A stretch of DNA of 64,000 nt from Prauserella shujinwangii (GTDB taxonomy: Bacteria > Actinomycetota > Actinomycetes > Mycobacteriales > Pseudonocardiaceae), in assembly GCF_003001955.1 (NCBI RefSeq), contig NZ_PVNH01000008.1:310001-374000 (forward strand), given 5' to 3'. Under the pieces are notes generated by a model. The model saw nothing but the letters and a program-made list of their open reading frames with translations, made no database searches and had not been told where the DNA came from. Positions within the stretch are counted from its first letter, which is position 1. Each line of letters starts with the position of its first letter. Shown here piece by piece: positions 9,475-16,992 of the stretch. Both the position numbers and the translations under genes were made by a program.

Positions 9475-9769
9475 ACGCCCGTCGCGTCGTGGTCGACGCC
9501 TCGGCGTTCCTCGAACTGCTGGGCTCTCCGGCACCGGACCTGAAGCGGACCTCGGACTGGTGGAGTTCCTGCCGCAAGCCCCGGTCACTCGCGTACCTCA
9601 TCGCGAGCTCCTGCCGCGCATCTGGGAGCTCCGGCACTCGGTGACCGCCTACGACGCCGCGTACGTCGCTCTCGCCGAACGGCTCGGTGTCCCGCTGGTC
9701 ACCTGCGACGCCAAGCTCGCGGGCGCCAACGGGCACCGGGCCTCGGTCGATCTCTGTCCGGTGGCCTGA
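9471..9769 (+). pseudogene. Decayed PIN-domain toxin gene (vapC-like), internally deleted
   Basis: The GTG at 9471 opens with RRVVVDASAFLELL, the first strand and catalytic Asp of a PIN ribonuclease. That frame soon fails; in another frame from about 9536 come the C-terminal parts, VTRVPHRELLPRIWELRHSVTAYDAAYVALAERLG and PLVTCDAKLA, carrying the later acidic residues. The middle of the domain (about 50-60 residues) is missing. It is the toxin half of a dead type II toxin-antitoxin pair. Confidence 0.72.
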
Positions 9770-9781
9770 CGCGCGGCCCGG

Positions 9782-11308
9782 TCACGACTCCGGCTGGGTC
9801 CTCGCCCGCCGCAGCGCGACCACGGCGAGCACCCCGAGACCGGCGGACACGGCGGCCGCCACACCCGCCACGACATGCAGTCCGGACGTGAAGGCTCCCG
9901 CGGCCGCCGCGAGCAGGTCCAGCGCGGCGCCGGGCGGGAGGTCGGCGGCCGCGGCGGCCGCCCCGGGCAGGGACTCCCTCGCCGCGTCCGGCGCCGCACC
10001 GGGCAGTCCGGTCGCGGCGCTCGCCCGGTAGACCACCGCCGCGACGCTGCCGAGCAGCGCCACGCCCAGCGCGATGCCGAGCTCACCGCTGGTCTCACTC
10101 ACCGACGACGCCGATCCGGCCTTGTCCGGCGGCGCCGAGCCGACGATCAGGTCGATACCCAGCGCGCCGACGGGTGCGGCCCCGAGGAAAGCGATCACCA
10201 GTCCCGCCGTCAGCAGCCCCGGGCCCCCGGCCGGCTCCACCTGGGTGAGCAGCGCGAACCCGCCCGCCGAGACCGCCATCCCGGCGGCGATCACCACCGC
10301 GGGCCCGAACCGGCGGGCCAGCAGCGGCGCGGCCAGCGAACCGGCCGCGAGCGCGAGCGCGGGTGGCACCAGCCACAACCCCGCGCGGAGCGGGGAAAGG
10401 CCCTCCACCAGTTGCAGGTACTGACCGGCGAGCAGGTAGCTCCCGCCCTGCAGGGCCATGGCCAGCAGCAGGATCACCAGCGCGGCGCCGAACAGCCGGT
10501 CGCCGAACAGCCGCAGGTCGAGCAGCGGGTCCGCGAGGCGCCGCTGCCTGCGGACGAAGGTGTACCCGAGCGCCACGCCGGCCGGCACGGCGAGCAGCGC
10601 GGGCCAGTGCCCTTCACCGCCGGCCAGTTCCTTCAGCCCGTAGACGGTGAGCAGCACCGCGCCCAGCGAGAGCGCCACGCTGCCGAGATCCGGCCTGCCC
10701 GCACCGCTACCCCGGTCGGCGGGCAGCACGAACGGGGCGGCGCCCAGCAGCAGCACCATCACCGGCACCCCGGCGAGGAAGACCGAGCCCCACCAGAAGT
10801 GCTCCAGCAACACGCCGCCGACGAGCGGGCCGATCGCCCCGCCACCCATGAAACAGCTGACGAAGACGCCGACGGCGAGACCTCGCTGGCGCGCGTCCCG
10901 GAACATCAGCCTGATCAGCGCCAGCGCGGACGGCATCAGCGTGGCCCCGGCGACACCGAGCAGCATGCGTGCCGCGACCAGCAGTTCCGCGCTGGGCGCG
11001 TACGCGGCCACGACCGAGACGGCGCCGAAGGCCGCGGCGCCGATGAGCAGCAGCCTGCGCCTGCCGATCCGGTCCCCGAGGCTCCCCATCGTCACGAGGA
11101 ACCCCGCGATGAGGAACCCGTAGCCGTCCATGATCCAGAGCTGCTGGACGGGTGTCGCCGCGAGGTCGGCGCTCAGGTGCGGCAGGGCGAGGAAGAGCAC
11201 CGTGTTGTCCAGCGCCAGCAGCACCGTGGGCAGCGCGAGCACGGCGAGCCCGGCCCACTCCCTGCCACCGGCGCGCAAGCCGGCCTCGCCGGTCACTTCC
11301 GAGGTCAT
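9782..11308 (-). CDS. MFS multidrug efflux transporter, DHA2 (14-helix) family
   Basis: A 508-residue proton-driven drug exporter of the EmrB/QacA type. The first helix has LALDNTVLFLALPHLSADL, matching the DHA2 motif LDxTVxNVALP; GSLGDRIGRRRLLLIG is the loop 2-3 motif A, and about 14 hydrophobic helices follow. I start it at ATG 11308, which has a GGGGG site; an upstream ATG is possible. Its promoter region contains the palindrome next to the divergent TetR gene, so induction by a drug ligand of that regulator is the likely logic. Confidence 0.9.
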   Translation of the reverse strand: MTSEVTGEAGLRAGGREWAGLAVLALPTVLLALDNTVLFLALPHLSADLAATPVQQLWIMDGYGFLIAGFLVTMGSLGDRIGRRRLLLIGAAAFGAVSVVAAYAPSAELLVAARMLLGVAGATLMPSALALIRLMFRDARQRGLAVGVFVSCFMGGGAIGPLVGGVLLEHFWWGSVFLAGVPVMVLLLGAAPFVLPADRGSGAGRPDLGSVALSLGAVLLTVYGLKELAGGEGHWPALLAVPAGVALGYTFVRRQRRLADPLLDLRLFGDRLFGAALVILLLAMALQGGSYLLAGQYLQLVEGLSPLRAGLWLVPPALALAAGSLAAPLLARRFGPAVVIAAGMAVSAGGFALLTQVEPAGGPGLLTAGLVIAFLGAAPVGALGIDLIVGSAPPDKAGSASSVSETSGELGIALGVALLGSVAAVVYRASAATGLPGAAPDAARESLPGAAAAAADLPPGAALDLLAAAAGAFTSGLHVVAGVAAAVSAGLGVLAVVALRRARTQPES

Positions 11309-11330
11309 CGATCCCCCACGAGTCCATTTC

Positions 11331-11350
11331 ATTACGTTACGAAACGTAAT
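11331..11350. promoter_or_regulatory. TetR-type operator between the MFS pump and its regulator
   Basis: The 20-base near-palindrome ATTACGTTACGAAACGTAAT matches its own complement except at two central positions. On the plus strand it contains a TTACGA -35 for tetR, whose -10 is TAGAAT (11359-11364). On the minus strand a TATATT -10 for the pump overlaps its edge (11348-11353). One bound dimer could shut both promoters. Confidence 0.78.
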
Positions 11351-11370
11351 ATATCCGGTAGAATGCGCTC

Positions 11371-12027
11371 ATGCAACCTCGCCGGGAACCGTCGCGGGCG
11401 GGACGCCCCCGCGACACCCAGATCGACGCCGCCGTGCTCGACGCGACGCTCGCCGTCCTCGACGAGTCGGGCTACGCCGGCCTCCGGATGGAGGAGGTCG
11501 CCCGGCGAGCCGGCACGACGAAACCGGCCGTCTACCGGCGCTGGCCCACCCGCCAGCACCTGGCACTCGACGCTCTCGCCCGCAGGCTGGGCGAGGTCGT
11601 CGTTCCGGACACCGGCTGCACGATGTGCGACCTCGGGGAAAGCCTGAGCCTGTTCCTCGCCGCGTTCCGGTGCCTGCCGCCCGACGTGCTCGGGCCGCTG
11701 CTGGCGGACTGCGCGGCCCGGGACGAGCTGCGCGAGAGGTTCATGGCGACGTTGTTCGACCCGCCCCGCGCGGCGGTCGGGCGGACGCTGGCGACCGCGC
11801 GCGACCGCGGCGATCTGCGCGACGACGCCGATCTGGAGCTCACGCTCGACCTGCTCGGCTCACTCGTGCACTACCGCGTCCTGTTCGGGCACGCGCCGGT
11901 CAGCGACGGCGAGATCGAACGAGCCGTGGAGACCCTGCTCCAGGGAGTCGCCGCCGACTACCCGCGCCTGCTCGCGCACGCTCGCGGCGAGACGGGCACG
12001 GTCCCCCACCACCAGCGACACGGCTGA
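11371..12027 (+). CDS. TetR/AcrR family transcriptional repressor
   Basis: A 218-residue TetR regulator. The N-terminal DNA-binding part reads AVLDATLAVLDESGYAGLRMEEVARRAGTTKPAVYRRWPTRQHL (about residues 18-62), followed by a helical ligand domain with LFLAAFRCLPPDVLGPLLAD. The start ATG is only six bases after the TAGAAT -10 and has no ribosome site, so the mRNA is probably leaderless. It is divergent from the MFS exporter and probably represses it and itself. It converges on pdxS across a strong hairpin. Confidence 0.92.
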   Translation: MQPRREPSRAGRPRDTQIDAAVLDATLAVLDESGYAGLRMEEVARRAGTTKPAVYRRWPTRQHLALDALARRLGEVVVPDTGCTMCDLGESLSLFLAAFRCLPPDVLGPLLADCAARDELRERFMATLFDPPRAAVGRTLATARDRGDLRDDADLELTLDLLGSLVHYRVLFGHAPVSDGEIERAVETLLQGVAADYPRLLAHARGETGTVPHHQRHG

Positions 12028-12033
12028 CACAGC

Positions 12034-12070
12034 GCAGGGCCCGGCCTCCCCTCGGGAAGCCGGGCCCTGC
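12034..12070. terminator. Bidirectional hairpin between tetR and pdxS
   Basis: GCAGGGCCCGGC and GCCGGGCCCTGC form perfect 12-bp arms around a 13-base loop. It lies seven bases after tetR and 15 before the pdxS stop, and can act in both directions. There is no T-tract, as is common in high-G+C genomes. Confidence 0.78.
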
Positions 12071-12084
12071 GGATCAGCCGGGCA

Positions 12085-12999
12085 TCACCAGCCGCGCTCG
12101 GCCAGCCGGTGCGGTTCCGGGACGTCGTCCACGTTGATGCCCACCATCGCCTCGCCGAGCCCCCGGGAGACCTTGGCGAGCACGTCCGGGTCGTCGTGGA
12201 AGGTGGTGGCCTTCACGATCGCCTCCGCGCGCTGGGCCGGGTTGCCGGACTTGAAGATGCCGGAGCCGACGAAGACCCCCTCCGCGCCGAGCTGCATCAT
12301 CATCGCCGCGTCCGCGGGCGTGGCGATGCCACCCGCCGTGAACAGCACCACCGGCAGCTTGCCGGTCGCGGCGACCTCCTTCACCAGCTCGTACGGCGCC
12401 TGGAGCTCCTTGGCGGCCACGTACAGCTCGTCCTCGGGCAGGGCCGTCAGCCTGCGCAGCTCCGTGCGGATCCGCCGCATGTGCGTGGTGGCGTTGGAGA
12501 CGTCTCCGGTGCCCGCCTCGCCTTTCGAGCGGATCATCGCCGCGCCCTCGTTGATGCGGCGCAGCGCCTCGCCGAGGTTGGTGGCACCGCACACGAACGG
12601 CACCGTGAACGCCCACTTGTCGATGTGGTTCTCGTAGTCGGCGGGGGTCAGCACCTCGGACTCGTCGATGTAGTCCACGCCGAGCGACTGCAGCACCTGC
12701 GCCTCGACGAAGTGACCGATCCGGGCCTTCGCCATGACCGGGATCGACACCGCGGAGATGATGCCGTCGATCAGGTCGGGGTCGCTCATCCGCGCGACGC
12801 CGCCCTGGGCGCGGATGTCCGCGGGCACGCGCTCCAGCGCCATCACCGCGACGGCGCCCGCGTCCTCGGCGATCTTGGCCTGCTCGGCCGTGACGACGTC
12901 CATGATCACGCCGCCCTTGAGCATCTCAGCCATCCCCCGCTTCACGCGGGCGGTGCCGGTCTCGGGCAGGGAGGTGTGCTGGGACTGGGCGTCTGACAC
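12085..12999 (-). CDS. pdxS: Pyridoxal 5'-phosphate synthase lyase subunit PdxS
   Basis: PdxS condenses ribose 5-phosphate, glyceraldehyde 3-phosphate and PdxT-delivered ammonia into pyridoxal 5'-phosphate. The 304 residues show [36 protein letters not shown], the lysine in [14 protein letters not shown] and the phosphate loop region [29 protein letters not shown]. Sequence and length are typical. It is normally next to pdxT, but here accessory genes separate them. Confidence 0.97.
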   Translation of the reverse strand: MSDAQSQHTSLPETGTARVKRGMAEMLKGGVIMDVVTAEQAKIAEDAGAVAVMALERVPADIRAQGGVARMSDPDLIDGIISAVSIPVMAKARIGHFVEAQVLQSLGVDYIDESEVLTPADYENHIDKWAFTVPFVCGATNLGEALRRINEGAAMIRSKGEAGTGDVSNATTHMRRIRTELRRLTALPEDELYVAAKELQAPYELVKEVAATGKLPVVLFTAGGIATPADAAMMMQLGAEGVFVGSGIFKSGNPAQRAEAIVKATTFHDDPDVLAKVSRGLGEAMVGINVDDVPEPHRLAERGW

Positions 13000-13197
13000 T
13001 GCGGGAGCCTTTCACGAAATCGGGGTTTCTCCCTTCCACTGTACGTCGCACGTGGACCGCCGATACAGGCCAGTACGCGGCGATCTCAGCAGTCCACTTC
13101 CGGTGGCACCGGACGGACCCTTGCCGGTGACCCGCAACGGGTGTGTGATCGAGGACACAGACCACTCGACAACGTCGTCGGCGCAAGGAGGCCCGCC

Positions 13198-15321
13198 ATG
13201 GCCGAGAAGCAAGCGAAGACCATCGACGCCGGGGCCGCGGTCGCTGTATCCGACCCCGGCAAGGTCCGCAACGTCGTGCTGGTGGGGCCGTCCGGGGCGG
13301 GGAAGACGACCCTCGCCGAGGCGCTGCTCGTGGCCTCCGGCACGCTCACCCGCGCGGGGTCGGTGGTCGACGGCACGACGGTGTGCGATCACGACCCGGC
13401 CGCGGTGCGCCAGCAGCGGTCGGTCGGCCTTGCCGTGGCCCCCGTCAAGCACGGGGACGTCAAGATCAACCTCATCGACACCCCCGGGTACGCGGACTTC
13501 GTCGGCGAGCTGCGCGCCGGGCTGCGCGCGGCGGACGCCGCGCTGTTCGTCGTGTGCGCGGGCGAAGGCGTCGACCCGGCGACGGTCGCGCTGTGGGAGG
13601 AGTGCGCCGCCGTGGGCATGCCGAGGGCGGTCGTCATCGCGCGGCTGGACCATCCGCGCGCCGACGTGGAGGGCGAGATCGCCGCGTGCCAGGAGGCGTT
13701 CGGCGCGGGCGTGCTTCCGCTGTACCTGCCCGCGGGCGGCGGGCGGCAGGGCCTCATCGGCCTGATCACGCAGCGGTTCTTCGACTACTCGGCGGGTCAC
13801 CCGCCCGTGCTCGGGGAGCCGGACCCGGCCGACCTGGAACGGCTCACCGGCGCGCGCAACGAGCTGATCGAGGGCATCATCGCCGAGAGCGAGGACGAGA
13901 CGCTGATGGACCGCTACCTCGCGGGTGAGGACATCCCGGAGGACACGCTCATCACCGACCTCGAGACCGCCGTCGCGCGGGGCTCGTTCCACCCGGTGAT
14001 CCCCGTGTGCGCCGCCACGGGGGTGGGCCTTGCCGAGGTGCTCGACGGCATCGCCCGCGCGTTTCCCTCCCCGCTCGAGCACGCCGTGCCCGAGGTCACC
14101 TCCCCCGACGGCGTGCCGAGGCCGCGGCTGGCGGCCGACCCAGCGGGGCCGCTCGCCGCGGAGGTCGTGCGCACCGCGGCGGACTCGTACGTCGGCCGGG
14201 TGTCGCTGGTCCGGGTCTTCTCCGGGACGCTGCGCCCGGAGCGGCCCGTGCACGTCTCCGGCCACGGGCTCGCCGAGCGCGGCCATGCCGACCACGACAC
14301 GGACGAGCGCGTCGCGCACGTGTACTCGCCGCTCGGGCAGACCCTGCGCGAGGTGCCGTTCTGCGTGGCGGGCGACCTGTGCGCGCTCACCAAGATCGGG
14401 TCGGCGGAGACGGGCGACACGGTCTCCTACCCGGACGACCCGCTGCTGATGCGGCCGTGGCGGATGCCGGAACCGCTGCTCCCGGTCGCCGTGGTGGCGA
14501 AGACACGCAGCGACGAGGACGCGCTGGCGCGCAACCTCTCCCGGCTGGTGGCGGGCGATCCGACCCTGCGGCTGGAGCGCAACGCGGAGACCGGCCAGCT
14601 CGTGCTGTGGTGCATGGGCGAGGCACACGCCGACGTGGTGCTGTCGCGGCTGCGGGCGGGTGGCGCGGACGTCGAGACGCAGGAGGTGCGGATCCCGCTG
14701 CGCTCGACGTTCGGGGGCAAGGCCTCCGGGCACGGCAGGCACGTCAAGCAGTCCGGCGGGCACGGCCAGTACGCCGTGTGCGACATCGAGGTGGAACCGC
14801 TGGAGCGGGGCGCGGGCTTCGAGTTCGTCGACCGGGTGGTGGGCGGCGCCGTGCCGCACCAGTTCATCCCGAGCGTCGAGAAAGGCGTGCGAGCCCAGCT
14901 GGAGAAGGGACTCGTCGACGGCCATCCGGTCGTGGACGTACGGGTCACGCTGTTCGACGGCAAGGCGCACAGCGTGGACTCGTCCGACGCGGCCTTCCAG
15001 ACCGCGGGGGCCCTCGCGCTCAAGGACGCGGCCACGAAGACGAGGATGGTGCTGCTGGAACCGCTCGACGAGGTCACGATCACGCTGCCGGACGAGCACC
15101 TCGGCACGGTGCTGGGCGACCTGTCGTCCCGCCGGGGCCGCGTGCTCGGCACCGAGTCGGCGGAGGGCGGGCAGACGGTGGTCCGAGCGGAGGTGCCCGC
15201 GACCGGACTGCTGCGGTACGCGATCGACCTGCGCTCCCTGACCTCGGGCAGTGCCACGTTCACCCGCAGGCACGTCCGCTACGACCCCATGCCGGAGAAC
15301 GTCGCCGCGGCGGCCCACTGA
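13198..15321 (+). CDS. Elongation factor G-like protein (EF-G2/FusA2 type)
   Basis: A 707-residue EF-G paralogue. I start it at ATG 13198, preceded by AAGGAGG. The GTPase part has P-loop GPSGAGKTTL, DTPGYADF, and ARLDHP in place of the usual NKxD; the conserved RGITI switch is replaced by RSVGLA. Domains III-V follow (SGGHGQYAVCDIE, then SRRGRVLG). The mycobacterial homologue FusA2 does not replace the main EF-G, and a role in ribosome recycling or stress is a guess. It stands alone, followed by a strong hairpin. Confidence 0.9.
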   Translation: MAEKQAKTIDAGAAVAVSDPGKVRNVVLVGPSGAGKTTLAEALLVASGTLTRAGSVVDGTTVCDHDPAAVRQQRSVGLAVAPVKHGDVKINLIDTPGYADFVGELRAGLRAADAALFVVCAGEGVDPATVALWEECAAVGMPRAVVIARLDHPRADVEGEIAACQEAFGAGVLPLYLPAGGGRQGLIGLITQRFFDYSAGHPPVLGEPDPADLERLTGARNELIEGIIAESEDETLMDRYLAGEDIPEDTLITDLETAVARGSFHPVIPVCAATGVGLAEVLDGIARAFPSPLEHAVPEVTSPDGVPRPRLAADPAGPLAAEVVRTAADSYVGRVSLVRVFSGTLRPERPVHVSGHGLAERGHADHDTDERVAHVYSPLGQTLREVPFCVAGDLCALTKIGSAETGDTVSYPDDPLLMRPWRMPEPLLPVAVVAKTRSDEDALARNLSRLVAGDPTLRLERNAETGQLVLWCMGEAHADVVLSRLRAGGADVETQEVRIPLRSTFGGKASGHGRHVKQSGGHGQYAVCDIEVEPLERGAGFEFVDRVVGGAVPHQFIPSVEKGVRAQLEKGLVDGHPVVDVRVTLFDGKAHSVDSSDAAFQTAGALALKDAATKTRMVLLEPLDEVTITLPDEHLGTVLGDLSSRRGRVLGTESAEGGQTVVRAEVPATGLLRYAIDLRSLTSGSATFTRRHVRYDPMPENVAAAAH

Positions 15322-15328
15322 GCCGGTG

Positions 15329-15369
15329 GCGGGCCGCCTCCACCGGGTGTCGCGGCGCAGGCGGCCCGC
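15329..15369 (+). terminator. Hairpin terminator after the EF-G-like gene
   Basis: GCGGGCCGCCT and AGGCGGCCCGC pair perfectly over 11 bp with a 19-base loop, starting eight bases after the stop codon. No T-tract follows. Confidence 0.65.
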
Positions 15370-15379
15370 GGGCTCACCG

Positions 15380-15777
15380 GCGGCGGGTCCGGGCTGGTGG
15401 ATGCCGCAGACGTAGTCGGCGGTGGACGACGGACGGGGCTGGCCCTTGACCCGCAGGCACTCGATCGGGTGCTGGATGTCGATGCCGCCCACTCCGGGCC
15501 CGAACTCGTGCCGTGCGTACGAACGTCCCTCGTTGGCGACCACCCCGGCGTCGGTGGCCGTCACCCCCTCGTAGCGCCAACCGGGCGTGGAGGTGACGGT
15601 GCTGCCGGAGTAGCACCAGCCGCCGACCGTGTCGAAGGTGTAGAGGGTGTTCCCGGCCGCGGCCTCCGCGCTGCCGGTCCACCGCTGGGTCCAGCAACTC
15701 GCCGCGGACACCCCTGCGGGAGCCGCGGAGCGGTCCTCCTCGCCGGTACACCCTGACTCCGGCCGGGAACGCGGCAC
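15380..15777 (-). pseudogene. Remnant of a secreted-protein gene with a WCY motif
   Basis: One minus-strand frame reads a credible protein segment: CWTQRWTGSAEAAAGNTLY, then TVGGWCYSG, TPGWRYEGV, GRSYARHEFGPGVGGIDI and ADYVCGIH, which resembles the C-terminal part of secreted actinobacterial proteins of unknown function. There is no signal peptide, the frame does not end after CGIH but runs on antisense through the EF-G gene, and a fragment with coding character upstream (SGHVALKVVSAAFPAG, near 15810) is in another frame. I treat it as a decayed gene. A genuine short gene with sequencing errors is the alternative. Confidence 0.45.
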
Positions 15778-15848
15778 TGACGACCTTCAAGGCGACGTGG
15801 CCACTGTTCTGGCGGGCCGTCGACGCCACGCTGGAAGGAGCGTGAACG

Positions 15849-16409
15849 ATGAGCGGATCGCAGCCGTCGCGAGCGGGTTCCGAGCTCGTCGACGCCTACC
15901 TGGCCGATCTCGATCGTGCGCTGCGGCACGCTGACCCCGCATCCCGGGACGAGGTCGTCAGCACCGTGGCCGAGCACATCGATCACGCGCTCGCCGAGCG
16001 ACCCCAGCCGGTCGGCACCCGCGACGTGGAGGAGGTGCTGACCGCGCTGGGCCCGGTGGAACGCGTCGCCGCCGGAACCGACCGGGACCCCGGCGCCCCG
16101 GACCCGGCCCTGCGGTCGGCGCCGTGGCCGCGGTGGACCGCACCCCTGGTCCTCGTGCTGGGCGCGGTGTCGATTCCGTTGGTCCCGCTCAACGCGTGGC
16201 TCGCGCTGCCGACGGCCGTCGTCGCCATCGTGCTCGGTGTGCTCGGCGCCCGGGCACACCAGGGGCGGTCGAAGCGCCCGTACCAGGCCGGGGCGGCGCT
16301 GGGCGGGCTGGCGCTCGTTCTCCTCGCGGCGGCGGCGCTGGCGTCGCTCCGCGCGGGATCCGACGCGCCGCAGCCATCGCCGCCGGTGCCCGTCACCTCG
16401 GCGCCGTGA
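15849..16409 (+). CDS. HAAS-domain membrane protein
   Basis: A 186-residue protein with an N-terminal cytoplasmic helical domain (ELVDAYLADLDRALRHADPASRDEVVSTVAEHIDHAL, then VEEVLTALGPVERVA), the pattern of HAAS signalling domains, followed by three hydrophobic helices (about residues 98-170) and a Pro/Ser tail. HAAS proteins are usually encoded next to a PadR regulator; none is here. The ATG at 15849 has an AAGGAG site. Its partner and signal are unknown. Confidence 0.78.
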   Translation: MSGSQPSRAGSELVDAYLADLDRALRHADPASRDEVVSTVAEHIDHALAERPQPVGTRDVEEVLTALGPVERVAAGTDRDPGAPDPALRSAPWPRWTAPLVLVLGAVSIPLVPLNAWLALPTAVVAIVLGVLGARAHQGRSKRPYQAGAALGGLALVLLAAAALASLRAGSDAPQPSPPVPVTSAP

Positions 16410-16444
16410 CCCGGCCGCCATCCTGGGGCGCCCAGCGGCATCCG

Positions 16445-16966
16445 TCAGAACTCGAAGCCGCCCGGGCGGCCGTTGCGATCCGCGATCAGCCCCGCCAGCG
16501 TGGCGACGGCGATCTCCGGCGGGGTGCGCGAGCCGATGTTGAGGCCGACCGGCCGGTGCACCCTCGCGATGTCGTCCGGGCCGACACCGAGCGCGGTCAA
16601 CGCGCCGACGTGCGGACCGGGGTGGCGGGGGTTGCCCAGCACGCCGATCCACCGTGCCTTCGGCCACGCCAGCGCCTCGCGCAGCAGCTCCCCCAGCTCG
16701 TCCCGGTGGTGGTCGGTCACGACGAGATCGGTGTCCTCATCCAGCTCGGGCACCCTTGAGACGACCTCCGCGCCGGAGTCCACGGCCGCGGCGCGCGCGG
16801 AGTCCGGCTCCACCAGCACGGGCCGGAAGCCGAGCTCGTGCCCGAAGGTCAGCAGGGAGCGCGCCACCGGCGACGCGAACACGGCCACCAGCGTGCGGTC
16901 GCCGCCGGCGGCCTCCGCCCGGCCGTGCGCGACGTCGCACGCCGCGTCGTCTGCCTCGTCCACCAT
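16445..16966 (-). CDS. XdhC family protein, Rossmann-fold domain only
   Basis: The 173 residues correspond to the C-terminal Rossmann domain of XdhC/CoxI proteins, which bind and insert molybdenum cofactor into xanthine dehydrogenase-like enzymes: LVAVFASPVARSLLTFGHELGFRPVLVEPD, LVVTDHHRDELGELL, WIGVLGNPRH and NIGSRTPPEIAVATLAGLIADRNG. The separate N-terminal XdhC domain with its conserved Cys is missing, and no molybdenum enzyme lies nearby. I start at ATG 16966. The next gene upstream (Nudix) is on the same strand, 26 bases away. Confidence 0.83.
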   Translation of the reverse strand: MVDEADDAACDVAHGRAEAAGGDRTLVAVFASPVARSLLTFGHELGFRPVLVEPDSARAAAVDSGAEVVSRVPELDEDTDLVVTDHHRDELGELLREALAWPKARWIGVLGNPRHPGPHVGALTALGVGPDDIARVHRPVGLNIGSRTPPEIAVATLAGLIADRNGRPGGFEF

Positions 16967-16992
16967 GGTGGCCAGTGTGCCACGCGCCACCC

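Noticed and set aside
13012-15777. Minus-strand reading frame of about 920 codons
   Set aside because: Only its first about 130 codons look protein-like (the secreted-protein remnant); the rest is the antisense shadow of the EF-G-like gene.
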